From: Clitopilus passeckerianus
Taxonomy: Eukaryota > Basidiomycota > Agaricomycetes > Agaricales > Entolomataceae
Reading direction: 5' to 3'
NCBI GenBank assembly: GCA_944990035.1
Contig: CALYLX010000120.1
Coordinates: 152,893-216,892 of the forward strand
DNA length: 64,000 nt
Shown one piece after another: positions 19,116 through 32,262 of this stretch. Each line of letters begins with the position of its first letter. The first letter of the stretch is position 1. The translations under genes were made by a program, and so were the position numbers. The notes under the pieces were generated by a model that ran no database searches, was not told where the DNA came from, and saw only the letters and a program-made list of their open reading frames with translations.

Positions 19116-19557
19116 TCTGAAGATAGAACCTGTAACAATATGTTTAGCTTCTTCAAGTCCTTGTTGGGGCTTGGCTTGCCCCAACCTCTCTACAGACTTT
19201 GCTATTGCATTAAATCAGGGTCATATTACTTGTAAGCAGGCTAAACCAATTACAAGGGCTCCAAATAGGCAAGCAACAGGAATCAATGGAGGAACCCTCC
19301 AAAAGGCCAGGCCAAGAAAACACCTGGGTAGTGTGCTAGCCTATACTATGAACAATGAGATCCTCTTGGAAAATCACCAGCATAGCAGCTATGTAAGCAT
19401 GTATGTCTACAAGTGTGTGCAATTGTAATCAACAATACCATAACAGTAGCTTTTCAAGTTAAAACAGACTTGGGAATATTCTTACAGAGCAGGCCTTAGG
19501 GATATTATAGATTTATTATAGCATAGAAGCCCTCCACTGCCAGCGGTGGTGGTTTGG
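19116..19557. other. Unassigned border between transposon region and gene space
   Basis: No ORF matching a known family and no repeat recognised. It lies downstream of the CCDC90-like gene and probably contains its 3' untranslated region at the right end. Confidence 0.35.
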
Positions 19558-20354
19558 CTATGCCCGGAATCTCATGTATGCCATTAGCAGAGCTGAACAC
19601 CCGGTGACTGGGGAAGAGAATATTAGATATGTATAGAATCAATGCATTGTATGAAGCTCACCAAAGCCAACCAAGTATTGAAGGGTTGTTGCCTTTCAAA
19701 TTGGTCATGATGAGTATTGTTGAAAATTACAGGCAGATATTCATACCTTTGAGGCCTGTATAGCTGTCCTTAATCCCGCAATTTCTTGCTCTATTCGAGT
19801 GTCGACTTCTTTGATCTTGAGCTCCTGGCGGCTGCTTTCCTCTCGCATTCGGCCTTTCTCAAGGTTGAGATCAAGCCGTACACCGGCCTGAGTACGAGTA
19901 ATTTCTTCTCGTAGTCGCTGCTTCAGTTTCTCAATGTCTACAATCAATCGGTCATTCTCGGCCTTGATCATCGCGAGGTCATTCTTCTCTGTCAGCTGAA
20001 GCTCAGACTTGATCTGAGCAAAGTCAACTTGTTGAGTATATTGATGCTACGGTTAGCCCACACATTAGCGACCAGAGAGCAGACTAGAATGGTGTTGAAA
20101 GAACTCACTTTCTCCTGCTCTGCCTTTGTAACCATGTTACTTGTCATATTCCTTATGCTTTCATCGATAACCTCTGCCATTGCTGACATGATTCCCTCAG
20201 CCTGTGCTCTGTTTAACCCTTCCCGTTCCAGACGTTGCACGAAATGGTGGGTGTCGAAATGAAAGTCGGATCGCAGACTGGTGGATGAGAACGATCGGAA
20301 GAGCCACCGGGACGCGTTTGCGGGGTAAAATGCTCGAAGTGTGTTAAGGGCCAT
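19558..20354 (-). CDS. CCDC90/DUF1640 family mitochondrial coiled-coil protein
   Basis: Four exons by eye: 20354-20109, 20046-19747, 19692-19662 and 19607-19558, summing to 209 codons. The first residues are basic and hydroxylated (RAFYPANASRWLFRSFSSTS), like a mitochondrial presequence. The family core follows: FDTHHFVQRLEREGLNRAQA, then E-x-I-M, then a long coiled coil (KNDLAMIKAENDRLIVDIEK) and the IEQEIAGLRTAIQASK segment. A final hydrophobic helix (ALLMAYMRF) would anchor it in the inner membrane. The family includes yeast Fmp32 and animal MCUR1/CCDC90B, linked to respiratory-complex assembly or calcium-uniporter control. Exon 3 is only 31 nt. An in-frame ATG at 20378 is an alternative start. 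It is divergent from RHO3. Confidence 0.85.
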
Positions 20355-20577
20355 GCTTTCCGGCGTGGTTGAAAGCACGGCCTGTTGAGTCTGGAAGATA
20401 TAATAGAAAGTGAAGGTTTGCCGCTCGGGGCTATGACTGCATTCCTGTCACATGATTTGACCGCTGCATACTAACCAACCGCCTCTTGGACGCTTCGAAC
20501 GTTCTCCACATTGCTCTCTGTTCATTCTCCTTCTCCGCTCTATCCTTGTCTAATCTTCAGACCGCACGCTCCAACAA
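20355..20577. promoter_or_regulatory. Shared divergent promoter, CCDC90-like / RHO3
   Basis: 223 bp between two start codons. The half nearer RHO3 is strongly pyrimidine-rich (TTCATTCTCCTTCTCCGCTC region), as is common just upstream of fungal start codons. No TATA box is evident. Confidence 0.5.
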
Positions 20578-21700
20578 ATGCCACTTTGTGGATCCTCGTC
20601 TCAACCTTCTGGCTTCGGCCGTAACAAACCAGTTTGTCATTTGTCCTACATCTCCGAAACAGCCTTACTTGACGCCATAGCATTAGATACAGAGAAAGGT
20701 ACGAGATCGCGGAAATTCAATGGGAGGCTTCTGAAGTACAGCTCAAATTGGTATTAGGTGGTTGTGTGTGGTGACGGTGCCTGTGGTATATACCCCTCCA
20801 TTCCGCATTACTCTGTTAAGTCGTATCTCACCAAACTCCAGGCAAGACATCTCTTCTGAACGTGTTCACCCGAGGGTTCTTTACACAAATATAGTATGTC
20901 CCCAAATCTGCCCCTTAAACCGGGTCAGAGCTAACCCATAGAATTCAGCGAACCCACAGTTTTCGAGAACTATGTGCAAGATCTCATTGTCGACGATCGG
21001 GCGGTGGAGCTGAGCCTGTGGGATACGGCAGGTTTGGCACAGTCTTCTGTTCAATTGTTTGACTTTATTGAATTGAGTTTTCAGGACAAGAAGAATTCGA
21101 CAGACTACGCTCGTTATCATACGCGGAAACGCAAGTCGTCATGCTATGTTTCTCTGTGCGTGGGCGACGATACCAGTCACTGCCGTCTCACTCAATTAGT
21201 GTTTAGGTCGACAATCCAACGTCTCTGGAGAATGTGGAGTCAAAGTGGTTGGACGAGATACTAGAGCATTGCCCCGGAGTGAAGGTAAATAATCGCTGCT
21301 ATTCCACCATGTTCCAGCACCTCAACGCCTTGAAGCTTGTTCTAGTTGGTTAGTACCCATGTCCACCCTTCGCTCACTCAGACGATAATAAAGATCTTTC
21401 TTAGCACTGAAATGCGATTTACGCGATGATAGAAATGTGAAAGAGCGCCTGCAGCGGTTCGGGACACACCCTTGCGAATACGAAGAAGGTTTAGCAGTTG
21501 CGCGCCGAATACGAGCCAGTCGGTATCTTGGTAGGAGGGAAACATCCCGTCCTAGCTCATGCTCAGTCTGACAATCTTTTCCAGAATGTAGTGCCAAACA
21601 TAATCGTGGGGTTACCGAGGTATTCTTCGAGGCGGCTCGTGTTTCCCTGAGCACACGGATGAAACATTCCAAGGACAACAACAGTTGCGTTATTGCATGA
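20578..21700 (+). CDS. RHO3: Rho3-type small GTPase
   Basis: Ten exons by eye (20578-20631, 20687-20698, 20758-20785, 20842-20893, 20949-21031, 21085-21155, 21207-21284, 21336-21348, 21405-21530, 21585-21700) sum to 633 nt, 210 residues. It has the P-loop GDGACGKT, switch I with [10 protein letters not shown], switch [13 protein letters not shown], the NKxD-position motif KCD, and ECSAK. It ends CVIA, a CaaX box for prenylation and membrane attachment. The Rho insert and [20 protein letters not shown] match Rho3 best. Rho3 controls polarised exocytosis and actin at the growing tip. Exons of 12 and 13 nt are unusual; the 12-nt one (coding I-Q-R-K) is the least certain. It is convergent with the clathrin gene. 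Confidence 0.88.
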
Positions 21701-21989
21701 CGAAGGACCCTAGGGCCTGTATCGTTTAGACTGCGTAAGCATATACCTGGCGCCTATCTTGAACAACTTCATCAATTGAATTCACGCCATCCACATATCT
21801 CATATCTTCCTGGTTGCATGTAATGCATTCTTATACCATAATACCTTACTCTGTAATTTATGTACTAACGCGGCATCACCTAAAATCACTGTCTGGAGAG
21901 AAGAAAATGGAATGTATTTGAACAAAAACGTCAAGCCTGATTATATGACCAGTAAGTACAGATGTAGAGTATGATATCGCAAAGTCCGT

Positions 21990-24900
21990 CTAGAATCCAC
22001 CAAAGCCGGTCATTGACTGCAAGAAAAATTAGCGCGAAGCAAACATTGAACGGTTGCTTGAACTCACTGGCATCATTCCATTCATAGGCGGAGCTTGGCC
22101 AGCAAACCTGCGTGTTCCGTTAGTTCATGGTACTTTCATATGCGAAGATCGAACGCACCCGTTTGTCAGAAGCAATTTGCTGCCGGGGTTGATAATTGGA
22201 GCCTCTGACTCAATCTGCTCTTTTGCCGCCTCCTTCTTGGACCTTTCCTTGACCTCCTTCTCTAACTGGGCCAACTAGGCGGAGGCGTCAGCATATATAC
22301 GTTAGGGTCCGAATAATACGTACCTTCTCGACTAAGGAACGTTGCACTTGGATTCGGTATGGCATGAAGAAATCGTTGAGACCATGCTGCCATGAAAGCT
22401 CCTCCACCACGTCAGACCGTAAGAGGTCGAAGCAAACGTAGAGCATAGCGGCGAAACATTCCTTATTGCCAATGTCAACGAAATATGACATAAGGTCTTC
22501 CGCAACTTCAGTGGAGTTCGACACCGACGCTGTGATGATGGCATCTTTGAACAACCTGTCTTGCTTTGACAGAGAAATCGACTCTTCCCATCGTTGGTTT
22601 TTCTACAAGGCATGATTGGACCTCTAATGGGGATGGCTTGCGATGATGAGCCTCACCTTATAGAGATGCGCAGCCAATCTTCTGAATTCAAGAAGTTCGT
22701 GCTTCTCCAAGCGGCGAGCAAGACTGATGTTGTCGAAATTGTCGAAGCTATCAATAGAGTCCCTAAGGGTCTTGTAGTCTTCCTCTTCGATGAGAAGATC
22801 GTTGTATGCATCATTGACAGCCTCAATGTTGAGCTAGAATTTGTCAAGATTAAGCAAGGAAATGGCCGAGAACACGAGAATAGGAACGTACGTGCTGGAC
22901 GGCAATTAAATAGGATCTTATAAGAGGAATATGATCAATCTGACGGAACATCCGAACCACTCGACTGTGGTCAATTCGGGGTATCAAAACCGAGAGGAGA
23001 TCGGTCAACAGTGTCGGCTGTTCTTGCAAGTAGAATGTCAAAGACTTGTAATATCTAGTTCAACTGTGAGTTGGGCGCTTTCAGTAAAGCAATGTTTCAA
23101 TGTACATCTCAACATTCGCTGCCCGGACGATAACATCCTTGAATTGATTATGCTCCCAAGCATCGGCCGATCGTTCGATCATAGCAAGAGCGGCATTGTC
23201 CTACAGACATTGAGTCAAGAGATCTCTATGGTCCAAGACAGTACTCACGAATTCGTCGTACTTGACGTACAAGAAAACGAGTTCAGGCCAAAGGTGTGCC
23301 TTCTCAGTGGCTTTGATGACCTGTGATCACCTTAGTTCTCGAAAGGAAAGAGGATCAGTAGCACTGACCTTTGGAATGTTGATTCGTGCAACGAATAACT
23401 TGAGATGTTCCATCACTAAATGCAAGTAAGCCTATTACAAAGCAAACGGGTGAGGGGCAACGCACACTTGGCTGGTCGGTATTTGCTGAGAAGGATGGCC
23501 AACTCCGTGAAGATTCCCATATGAGCTCTCTCAAGACTCAAACCGGCTTCAAGCAGAGACACGATCTCTTCGAAATGGCCAAGGTTCTCATACATTTGAA
23601 CGAGAGCGTTGAGCTCCTCCTATGAACAAGTGCATTTGGTTAGTTTCCTAGGGATTTGAAAACAAACTTAACACTAACCGCATGGACAATTATATTGAGA
23701 CCACAGATCTGAGCCTTTCATATATTCTTCAGTATAGGCATTGCTTATGTAGGCAAACTGTACTTACGAGGCGGAACTCGGACTTCTCAAGACATGCCTT
23801 GTGCACTTGCTTCCAGACTCTAACAAGATTTTCAGTAAGCGCATTTACCATGTCCACGGAGCACTCACTGTGTGTTACCAGCCTTCCTGGCACTCTCAAC
23901 AGCAGCCTGGTTCTCGCCCAGATAGATCAAGGTTGTTGCCAAACGTGCCCAATTTGAGATACTACCGAATAGCAATTTTGCCGCTTGGTAGAGCTCATCT
24001 TCGAAGCACTTCTCTCCAACCTCGAGGATATCAGCAACATTGGTCATAGCAAGGAAATCTTCCATATCGTGCAAGCGATCTGTCTTCGCATAAGCATAAG
24101 CAAGCTCAGTATCGATCTTCGGCTCTCTGAGGGTCTTGCGAGCCATTTGGAGGAAGCGGACGAGATCATCATGTTTTCCAGCATGATTGGCGATCTCGAT
24201 AACTTCGGCAAAGTTGGAGGGATCCTCTGCTTTGATGTACGAATCTGTAAAATGGCGTTAGTAAATCATGGCAGGTGCTGTGGCGAATACCCTCACCAAT
24301 AGAGTCTTTGATGCGGAGGCCATCAAGCTGAGCTTTGGCGAGCCTGCTCCAAACTTCTGGCTTATTCACTTTGTTGGCAAAATCAAGCCCGCGATCGATG
24401 GACACGATATGTTCAACAAGGACGTTGACAGCCATGACATATTGTTCGTATTTCTTGTAAATTGTGAATGCTTCTTCAAACAGACCATGTTCCGTCGCGA
24501 TTTTGGCAATTTCGCCAGCATCGTAATTCTCCAGCTTGTTGATGTAACCAACGACCTTGCCCTTGTCGGCACGAATGGCAGTGAGTAACAAGAGGTTCTG
24601 TAGATTCTTGTTATCGCTGAAGGGGGATGGCTCAATAATGATTTTCTCGAGGAGCTCGATGAGCTCGATAGGCAGATCAGCCTGGAGGAATGCTTTGACG
24701 GTGATAGACACGTCGTCAGGGTCTGTGCATTCGGGCAAAGCACTGGCAACAATCTAAAGCAAATGGGGCATGTATTAGCCGACATCGTGTGCAAGGAACG
24801 AAGGGCTTACTTGATCAATGAGTTGACGGCGATGGATGTTCTCAGGTGTGAGTACTTGAGCCCAGAGATCGGGTTGTCGACGCTTGATGAGATAGCGTGC

Positions 24901-27900
24901 TTGCTGCTTGTACATGGAGTTCTCATTCGTGATGTGGATGAGCTCTTCATCACAAAGTCCTTTCGCGTACGCAATGTACGCCAGGTACGGGTCGCGAGCT
25001 TCACAGAATTTACCAACTACCAAAGGTTCGTATAACTTCAGGGAGGAGAAACGCACTGTTAATTTAGCCCCGCAACGTATGACAACCACTTACGTTGTTC
25101 TCCTTGAGGAAAGCCTCGGGATTGTTGTTCGAATCAATGTAAATCTTGGCAAGCGCATTGAAGACAGGTGTGTCTTGGCTACCGGCATTGACTCTGGCCT
25201 CAAGCCAGGGGAGAATGAGCTTGAGTCGGTTTCGTTGTTCAGCCTCATGAACAAGTTCGTCAATGGGGAAGTTGCCAGTGACAGAGGCAAGTAGACTCTT
25301 GATCGTAGATTCGTCGCAATCAACGTCCAACAAACCGCCAACGACTTGAGGCGTCCGGTAGGAATTAACGCGTTGAACGTAAACCTCGATGAACTTGGTT
25401 AAGCCGTTCTGGTAGAGGTAAAGGACAAGATCGTGAACGAAATCGAAGCGATCGCAAACAATGATCAAAGGCAATTGATCGGTCAGTTTGGCCTCCTTGA
25501 GGAAGTTCTTGACCTTCTCCGGATTGTAGTGGTTGCTTTCGCGACAAATGCGCTCGACTTCGCGGATTTGGCCGGTACGGGTAGCAGCTTGAATATACTT
25601 GAAGTGGACCTCGGGATCCTCGCTAAGGTTGACGATGGAGCCGAGATAGTAGTAAAGACCTGTAAAATAATGAGATGACAGGTCGAACAGATAGACGGGA
25701 CACTAACCCTCAAAGCTCTTGAAGCCTTCAAACATCTCGATCAACTTGATGGGCCCCAAGATGTCGGAGTACTTAGTAGCAATCTGGATGACCACTTGCA
25801 GGTTCTGACGGATGTTTACACGAAGCATCTCCTGTAGGCAAGCCATCGATTGTTCGGTCGTCAGGCGACTGAAGTAATTAACGAGCCACTTAATACAGCA
25901 GGTTAGTCAATAACTCCTGTGCGAAAGGAGGGTACCCACATCAGGCTGAAGACCTGCAGTGTGAACTATCGCCCGTTTGATGTCAGCAAGATCCTCATAG
26001 TGCTCGAGAGCCTGCAAACCGTTGGTTAGTTCCAATCAGTGGTGTACCAGGAGATAACAGGCGTACCCTTTGCAAGAGACCGGCTTTCTCGCACAGGTTA
26101 GCAATTCTCGGGCGGTCGTAATGCGTGAACATCTCATTGCCAAGAATGGCATCAGCAACTTGGGGTGCATTCACTAAGTTCATCTCCAACAAGCGGGTCT
26201 GGAGAGGGCCTTGTTCAGGCTTGTTGTCCTTGAGTGCGTCCAGCAAGAATGAAGTGGCCGGTTGAATCATGTTTTGAGACATGAAAATATCAACAACCTA
26301 TTACTCTATTGAGCTTGTGTTGATATATCTTGCACACAACAAACTCACCCGTTCGATATCGACAAGCGGCCCGTTCTCATCGTTGACAAGCTGAGTAGCA
26401 AACTCGGCACCTTTCTCTGGGTTTGAACGCATGATATGTTGAAGGAGGCCAACGTAGTCTGGGGTATACCCAACCTTCTTGCAGTATAGAACGATCTTTT
26501 CCGTTTGCCCCGTCTCGGCAAAACAAGCGATAACCTTGCTGGGAACGTTTGCCCTCAGGTATACGCTGAGAGCGAGTGTCATATCGTGGAGTCGGACGAT
26601 GTCACCCAATTCCTCGCTACATGTTAGCTGAAGAGTTTACGGTAAGTCGAAGGATTCGGCAGAATTGAGGTCAGGCTATTCGTACCTTGTTCTCCTTCAA
26701 CCACTTCTCCAATAGCTGTTTCCTTCCCTGTTGCAGAACAGGACGGGCAAGTTCGAGTGATTCTAGATGATTGAGTTCACCTTTCTCAAGGAGAATACCA
26801 AAGTATTGAAGGATGGGTGAAAGACCGCCAGGAGGAGCAGGGGCCTGCTTAAAGGACTCGATGACTTGAACTGTTCGCAAGATCCCCTGTGGAGACAGTC
26901 AATATTTACCCGAAGAATGCTTTTGGAGAAACACGAACTCTAGGCGAATTGGCAGCAACCTTTGCTGCTTCTCCGTACTGTCCACTCTGGAAAAGTTGCT
27001 GGTATTGCTGAACATAGAGATCATCTGCTCCTGGCAAGTTTGCTCGGCTTGCCAACTTAAAGGCAAGGTCGGTATTATTGAGGGTTGTAAGGATGTAAGG
27101 AATGATGGTTTGCTCATCAACATTGACGCTGAGCACTTGGCCTTTCTTGTTAACACCAATGATACCATTGGTGGCTTCGTGTTCAGCGGTGACGAAGATA
27201 GTTTCGCCAGAGATGCGATTCATATAGATGCAAGCTCCTGATTCAAGGTCGTAGAGATGAATAAAGCCGTATTTCGTTACAAGGTAGATGATGCCGTGCT
27301 TCTTTGAAACCTGCATGGCGACAGGGAAATCGTTGGTGGCTTCTGGAGGGAAATACACATCCACCGCTTTCTTTGTGAAGGGTGGATCCGGTGCCGTATG
27401 ATCAATCTGGACAACGTGTAACTGAATACCAGGGTATTAGTGTCTATTTCGTGGTGAGGCAGGCTAACCAACCTTGGCACCAGTTGCTGTTCGGACAGCG
27501 AACGTGAAGAGTTTAGTAGGCTTCTGATGACCGTCCTGCTTGATCTCGGCAAAGGACGCTGCATGCCCCTCAATAGGCTGGCTAACCCCTCGCTCCCGGC
27601 TGTACAGCTGCATGGCACCCTTGACCTTGAAGGCGGCAGGATTTGTGGTATTTCCAGTAATCCCTATCAAGACCAACCACTTCTCATCGGGAGTGACACG
27701 ATAGTTGATGATCTGGGCTCCCGTCAAGGTCGCGTGTCGGTCGAACAACTTTTGGGGAGGGGAAGTTGTATCGTTGATACTCCAATGGAAAACGGAAGTC
27801 TCTGTGACCATGCCAATAGTGGTCTCAGAAATCCATTTCCAGAAGACGACATCCTCGTTATTGACATGCGATTTGACCTTCTGCTTCGTCTCAATGTTAA

Positions 27901-28344
27901 ATATCTGCAGAGTACGTTGAGCTATGAAGCAGACGTGTTAGTACAGAGATAAGTTAGGGTAGGTGTGCAGACAGGTACCTTTAAGAGCCAGAATCTTCTG
28001 AGACGGGTGCATTATTGCAGAATCTGCAGAAATTGGACGTCGGAGGACATTGTTTGCATCTGCAAGGTCGATGATGACGACTTGGTTTTGCTCGTTGATT
28101 TTCTCTCTGATACAGATGAAACGGTCGGATTCCAAAGTTAAAGTCTAGAAAAGAGAGAGAAATATTCAGCAATTGCATGTATTCCTTTCCAATGCTGCGC
28201 ACTAACCTAGAATTTTGGTCAGTCAACGCCAGCCAACCTCTGCTAGGAAACACTCACCTGAAACGAAATTGAAGCTGGTTGAACACCCAAGCTTGAGAGC
28301 TGAAGGTGTTCGCAGAAAGCGATAGGCTTGGAAGTATCTGCCAT
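21990..28344 (-). CDS. CHC1: Clathrin heavy chain
   Basis: The coat protein that forms the three-legged triskelion on endocytic and Golgi vesicles. The start at 28344 reads [20 protein letters not shown], the canonical N-terminus, and the first exon is 29 codons. The N-terminal beta-propeller follows ([27 protein letters not shown]), then the linker and seven clathrin heavy-chain repeats (for example [58 protein letters not shown]). The trimerisation region and a methionine/glycine-rich tail follow, ending M-T-G-F-G-G-F at 21990. The gene is spread over more than a dozen short exons; I did not fix every border. No break was seen. It lies head-to-tail with the PQ-loop gene, whose stop is 190 bp upstream. 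Confidence 0.95.
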
Positions 28345-28534
28345 TTTGAGGGAGAGGCAGAGGTCGTTTACGACGGTACGCGTGGCGAATGAGGGAGGGT
28401 GAGATTTTGTTTGGCACTGTGTACCGTGCGCTCAGATCAGCGAGCCGAGGTCTGGCACTGCCTGGAAATTGAATTTTGCAGGGGAAATCGTCTAATCAAT
28501 GGTCTCGTCTACGTGTAAAACTACAAACAGTTTA

Positions 28535-29754
28535 TTACGATGAAAGCGCTAAAGCTTCCTCCAACTCGTCCACATCCGTCAACAACGAAGCAGCCGGAGG
28601 CGCTGTGCCATAAATAAATCGCTGGACAACAATAGCTAAGAAAGCCCATCAGCACCAGTAACATTTATCAGAGAGAGGGCACCCCACCAAAGTCTATAGA
28701 GAGCTGGAATATTGCGCACACTTTGAATTGTATGGGCGACTGCTGAAGAAAGAAGTATACGGTTCTTTATTGCAGGGTAAGTAGACAGATTGCGACACCA
28801 CAGAACATGGTGACAAACTTGAAAGAGTCTCCTCCAACCCAACCGAGCAAGGTTGACATCCGGAAACCATACAACGTTCGTTGTTTGTAATTGCTATACA
28901 AGAGCATACAGTTAACATCGGAAAATCAACCCCGGTACAGAAGGCCGACCTTATGAGTTGTGGGATGGGAAGAGTGCTTTCCAGACCAAGAGCAAAGAAC
29001 CCCAACAAGTTGACGTACAACGGGGAGCGTCCAAAGATAAGGAAAAGGATTGCGTGGCAGATTCTACGAATTAGTCCTTGAGTATACTGAAATAGATGGA
29101 CTATATTCACATACATAAACCCAGCCAGAAATTCGATGTATTGTGGGTACGACGGCCATTGCCAGAAGGACAGTGGTCGGTCAGAGGCTCCAACAACCTC
29201 AGGGCTTGTTCTGGGTCGATAGCGGATGCAAATGTACAGAAGCGCTAGCTGGAGGATGCACTCCTGTTAATCGGCCACTCAGGATACCCTTCAAGCAAAC
29301 CGCATACCTGAGCCAAGATCATCAGAATTGACTGGATGAGAAGAGCCGTTTCAAAATGCTCCCTATGTAATAATTTAGCACACAGACGAGGGCTTTGCTT
29401 TCTCGTTGCGCTTACCCAAGCCAGAAGAAACAACGTGTGATGTTGGCGATGAGCCTAAAGTGAGAGAAGCGTGCATTAGAACATGTGTTATAGGTAGGCC
29501 GGGGAACAGTTACAAGATGGCGCAGACATCTCTGGAGAACCCAGTTGAGTCCCTAATAGATTGTTGGTCCAACCGTTGAGCCAGTACGGAGGGGAAAGAC
29601 GTACTTTTTGCGGATGATGGAGGTAGCCTGATCAGCATAGACCTGGAGGGAGAAGTCGAGAATCAGCAGCTATGCAAACACCAACAAGGCCGGAACACAC
29701 CAGCGGCGGGCCAACGGCCATGCCCACTGAAGCTACCGTCGATAACCACGACAT
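28535..29754 (-). CDS. PQ-loop membrane protein (SLC66A2/PQLC1-like)
   Basis: Ten exons by eye (29754-29701, 29642-29605, 29552-29514, 29454-29416, 29362-29308, 29248-29115, 29063-28950, 28893-28797, 28742-28688, 28635-28535) sum to 726 nt, 241 residues. It has two PQ-loop regions: an early G-P-P-L-V-Y-A-D-Q helix, and LGLESTLPIPQLI followed by SNYKQRTLYGFRMSTLLGWV. The final helices hold SPIQFKVCAIFQ and IVVQRFIYG. Several hydrophobic segments indicate about seven membrane helices. Relatives include human SLC66A2 and yeast Any1/Cfs1, which affect phospholipid asymmetry in Golgi and endosome membranes; the function here is by homology. It is divergent from the GDP-mannose transporter. Confidence 0.85.
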
Positions 29755-29936
29755 GACTGAAGGAAAACGTTTACTGCGGACTAACCTGACAGACTGACCA
29801 AGTCCGAACGCGCCGCGTCAGGGCGATTCTGGCTGTCACGTGCATTATTACCTTCACTGTGCACGTCAACACGGTCATAGCGACCTCAGGCATTCCTAGA
29901 ATCTCGAACCTCTGTAGAGGTTGCTGCTGTTGAAGG
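29755..29936. promoter_or_regulatory. Shared divergent promoter, PQ-loop / GDP-mannose transporter
   Basis: 182 bp between two start codons. It contains the palindrome CACGTG at 29837-29842 (the bHLH E-box, Cbf1-type site) near its middle. Both products probably act in Golgi or endosomal membranes. Confidence 0.55.
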
Positions 29937-31455
29937 ATGGGGGTACAGGATGCTGTAGCATCGCCGGAAATTTCGGAGAAGCGCTTGGCTAACGGGGCTT
30001 TGAAAGAGAGGAAGGCTTCTCCAGGTTCGTTCTGACAATCTCCCTGTCAAGACGCTTTCATTCATGCCACTTGTCCCGAAGTCCCACCAATATTATGTTA
30101 CTGCTTCGCTTCTATCCTTATGACCATGGTCAACAAAGTGCGTAACCACATCCCGGTGCACCCTTCGGTACTGATTTGTTTTAGTTCGTCGTTTCGGGTC
30201 GCGACTTCTCCATGAATTTCCTCCTCTTGGCCATTCAGTCTACCGTCTGCGTGGCGTGTGTTTTGGCAGCCAAGAAACTACATATCATCAAGTTTCGAGC
30301 CCTAGGATCTAGGGACGCCAAGGCCTGGTTTCCTATCAGCGCTTTATTGGTTGGCGTTATTTATACAGGCTCCAAGAGCCTGGTAAGTGTCCCAATTGAA
30401 GGCTCGTACATACGCGGCTAATCCTTGCATTCAGCAATTTCTTAGTATACCAGTGTATACGATTTTCAAGAACTTGACCATCATCTTGATTGTGCGTCCG
30501 CTTCTCTCAATGCCATGCCAAGAACCTAACATTCCGTCAGGCATATGGAGAGGTTCTTTGGTTTGGCGGGAAGGTCACCCAGCTAACCTTTGTGTCATTC
30601 GTATTTATGGTAAGCCTACGGCCTTGACTGCAAAAAACACCTCTTGAATAGTTTCGTAGGTGATCTCCTCCTCGATAGCTGCATGGAGCGACATCAAAGA
30701 TACCCTAGCTACTTCGCCGCCACTTCCATCCGTCGATGACCTGGCCCCAAGCATCTTGGGTCAGTTGAATGTTGGCTACATATGGATGGCCATCAATTGT
30801 CTATCACAAGCTGGTTATGTGAGTTATGAATTAAAGTATAGCTCTCACAATATGTCTAATTAAACGGCACCCAGGTTCTTGTCATGCGTAAACGCATCAA
30901 AGTTACTGGCTTTTCTGATTGGGATTCTATGTTCTACAACAACTTGTTATGTATACCCATCTTGGCTATCTGCTCAGTTATCTCAGAAGACTGGTCTGCA
31001 GAAAATCTTACTCGAAGCTTGTGAGCACCCTTACCAATGCAATCGGTCACAAGATGCTCACTTTGGACCCATGTAGCCCGGAAAAGACGCGTACGTTCCT
31101 ATTGTCGGCCATCGTGTTCTCTGGGACCGCCGCGGTCGGAATATCTTACACCACTGCGTGGTGCATTCGCGTCACCAGTAGCACGACATACAGGTGGGTG
31201 CCAACTTGGGTCATATTTTGTCACGCTCACGGGTATTTCAGCATGGTCGGAGCACTGAATAAGTTACCCGTCGCAGCGTCCGGGATGCTATTCTTTGGAG
31301 ATCCAGTAACCCCAGGTTCCGTGTCCGCTGTTGGCGTTGGCTTTTTCGCTGGCATTCTGTATTCAGTTGCCAAGAATAATCAGGTTCAAGAACAACGTAC
31401 GAAGGAGCATAACGGCATTATACCCCTGAGCAATCAGAAACTGGACAAACCATGA
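29937..31455 (+). CDS. VRG4: GDP-mannose transporter (Golgi)
   Basis: Imports GDP-mannose into the Golgi lumen in exchange for GMP, for protein and lipid mannosylation. Nine exons by eye (29937-30024, 30082-30137, 30185-30382, 30435-30491, 30541-30609, 30660-30818, 30875-31020, 31077-31193, 31242-31455) sum to 1104 nt, 367 residues. After a short hydrophilic N-terminus comes [19 protein letters not shown], then ten expected membrane helices including [20 protein letters not shown] and [16 protein letters not shown] (the FKN motif near the substrate site). The diagnostic nucleotide-sugar motif GALNKLP is in helix 9. The C-terminus is charged (LSNQKLDKP). No defects were seen. The start at 29937 has M-G-V-Q-D in frame with all downstream exons. 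Confidence 0.93.
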
Positions 31456-32262
31456 CGATGGTGGATGTCGTGAGGGTTTCATTGAATTTATATATACCTG
31501 AACAGCATCCTCACCCATTTCTCCAGATCTAGCTAGATCGCCATTATCTATATTTACACAATTTATGTACTTATGGGGATGGTACATATCATCGTCACAG
31601 ACGTGTTCGGAGTCGAGCTGGATGCTTTCCTCACCACGGTCGATTTGTTGCCCCAACCTTCTGAGGTCCGCGTTAGCGAACCCCTCGCTCGCACTGCTGG
31701 AATGGAGAACAGGCGACTACCCCGCAGTTCAATGGGAGGATATACCGAGGGTTAGAAAGAGAGAGATGCAACCTCGGACTGACACAGGCACAGTAATTAC
31801 GACCAGTGGTGGTGATATTTGTTCCGTGCTTACCCGCCACATCTTTTCAAGCGGTCCGAAATTTCCGTTTGTTTTTTCTGTAAAAAATATACGTTGCTAT
31901 CTACAACTTTAAGGAAGACTTTACTGTGAGACTTTGGGGAGAACCTTGGCTAGTATCAGGTGGTACCAAACGGGACTATACGGAATGCCATGGGTGTGGT
32001 TCCCGATCTCCACGTCCAAGTCGGCGTTTAGTGTGATAAGAAACAAAAGCTATCACATGACAGGTGTTAAATGAAGGACTGTAGTCGGTTAGATGAGGGA
32101 TGAGAGCATAGGACCGACGGAATCTGCGCGGGGTAGACAGGAATGGCCTTGAGTGCAGTGTATATACTGGGATTAGCCTAAGGGACCCAACCGATCTCTT
32201 GCTCGTATATCATATCGTCTTGACTCGGCATTTTGATCCCCAACTTTTCTTCCTCAACCACC
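31456..32262. other. Intergenic region before pyruvate carboxylase
   Basis: Holds the 3' region of the transporter and the promoter of pyruvate carboxylase. A TATATAC-like sequence near 32160 lies about 100 bp before the start codon. No further gene was recognised; small ORFs here look like chance. Confidence 0.5.
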
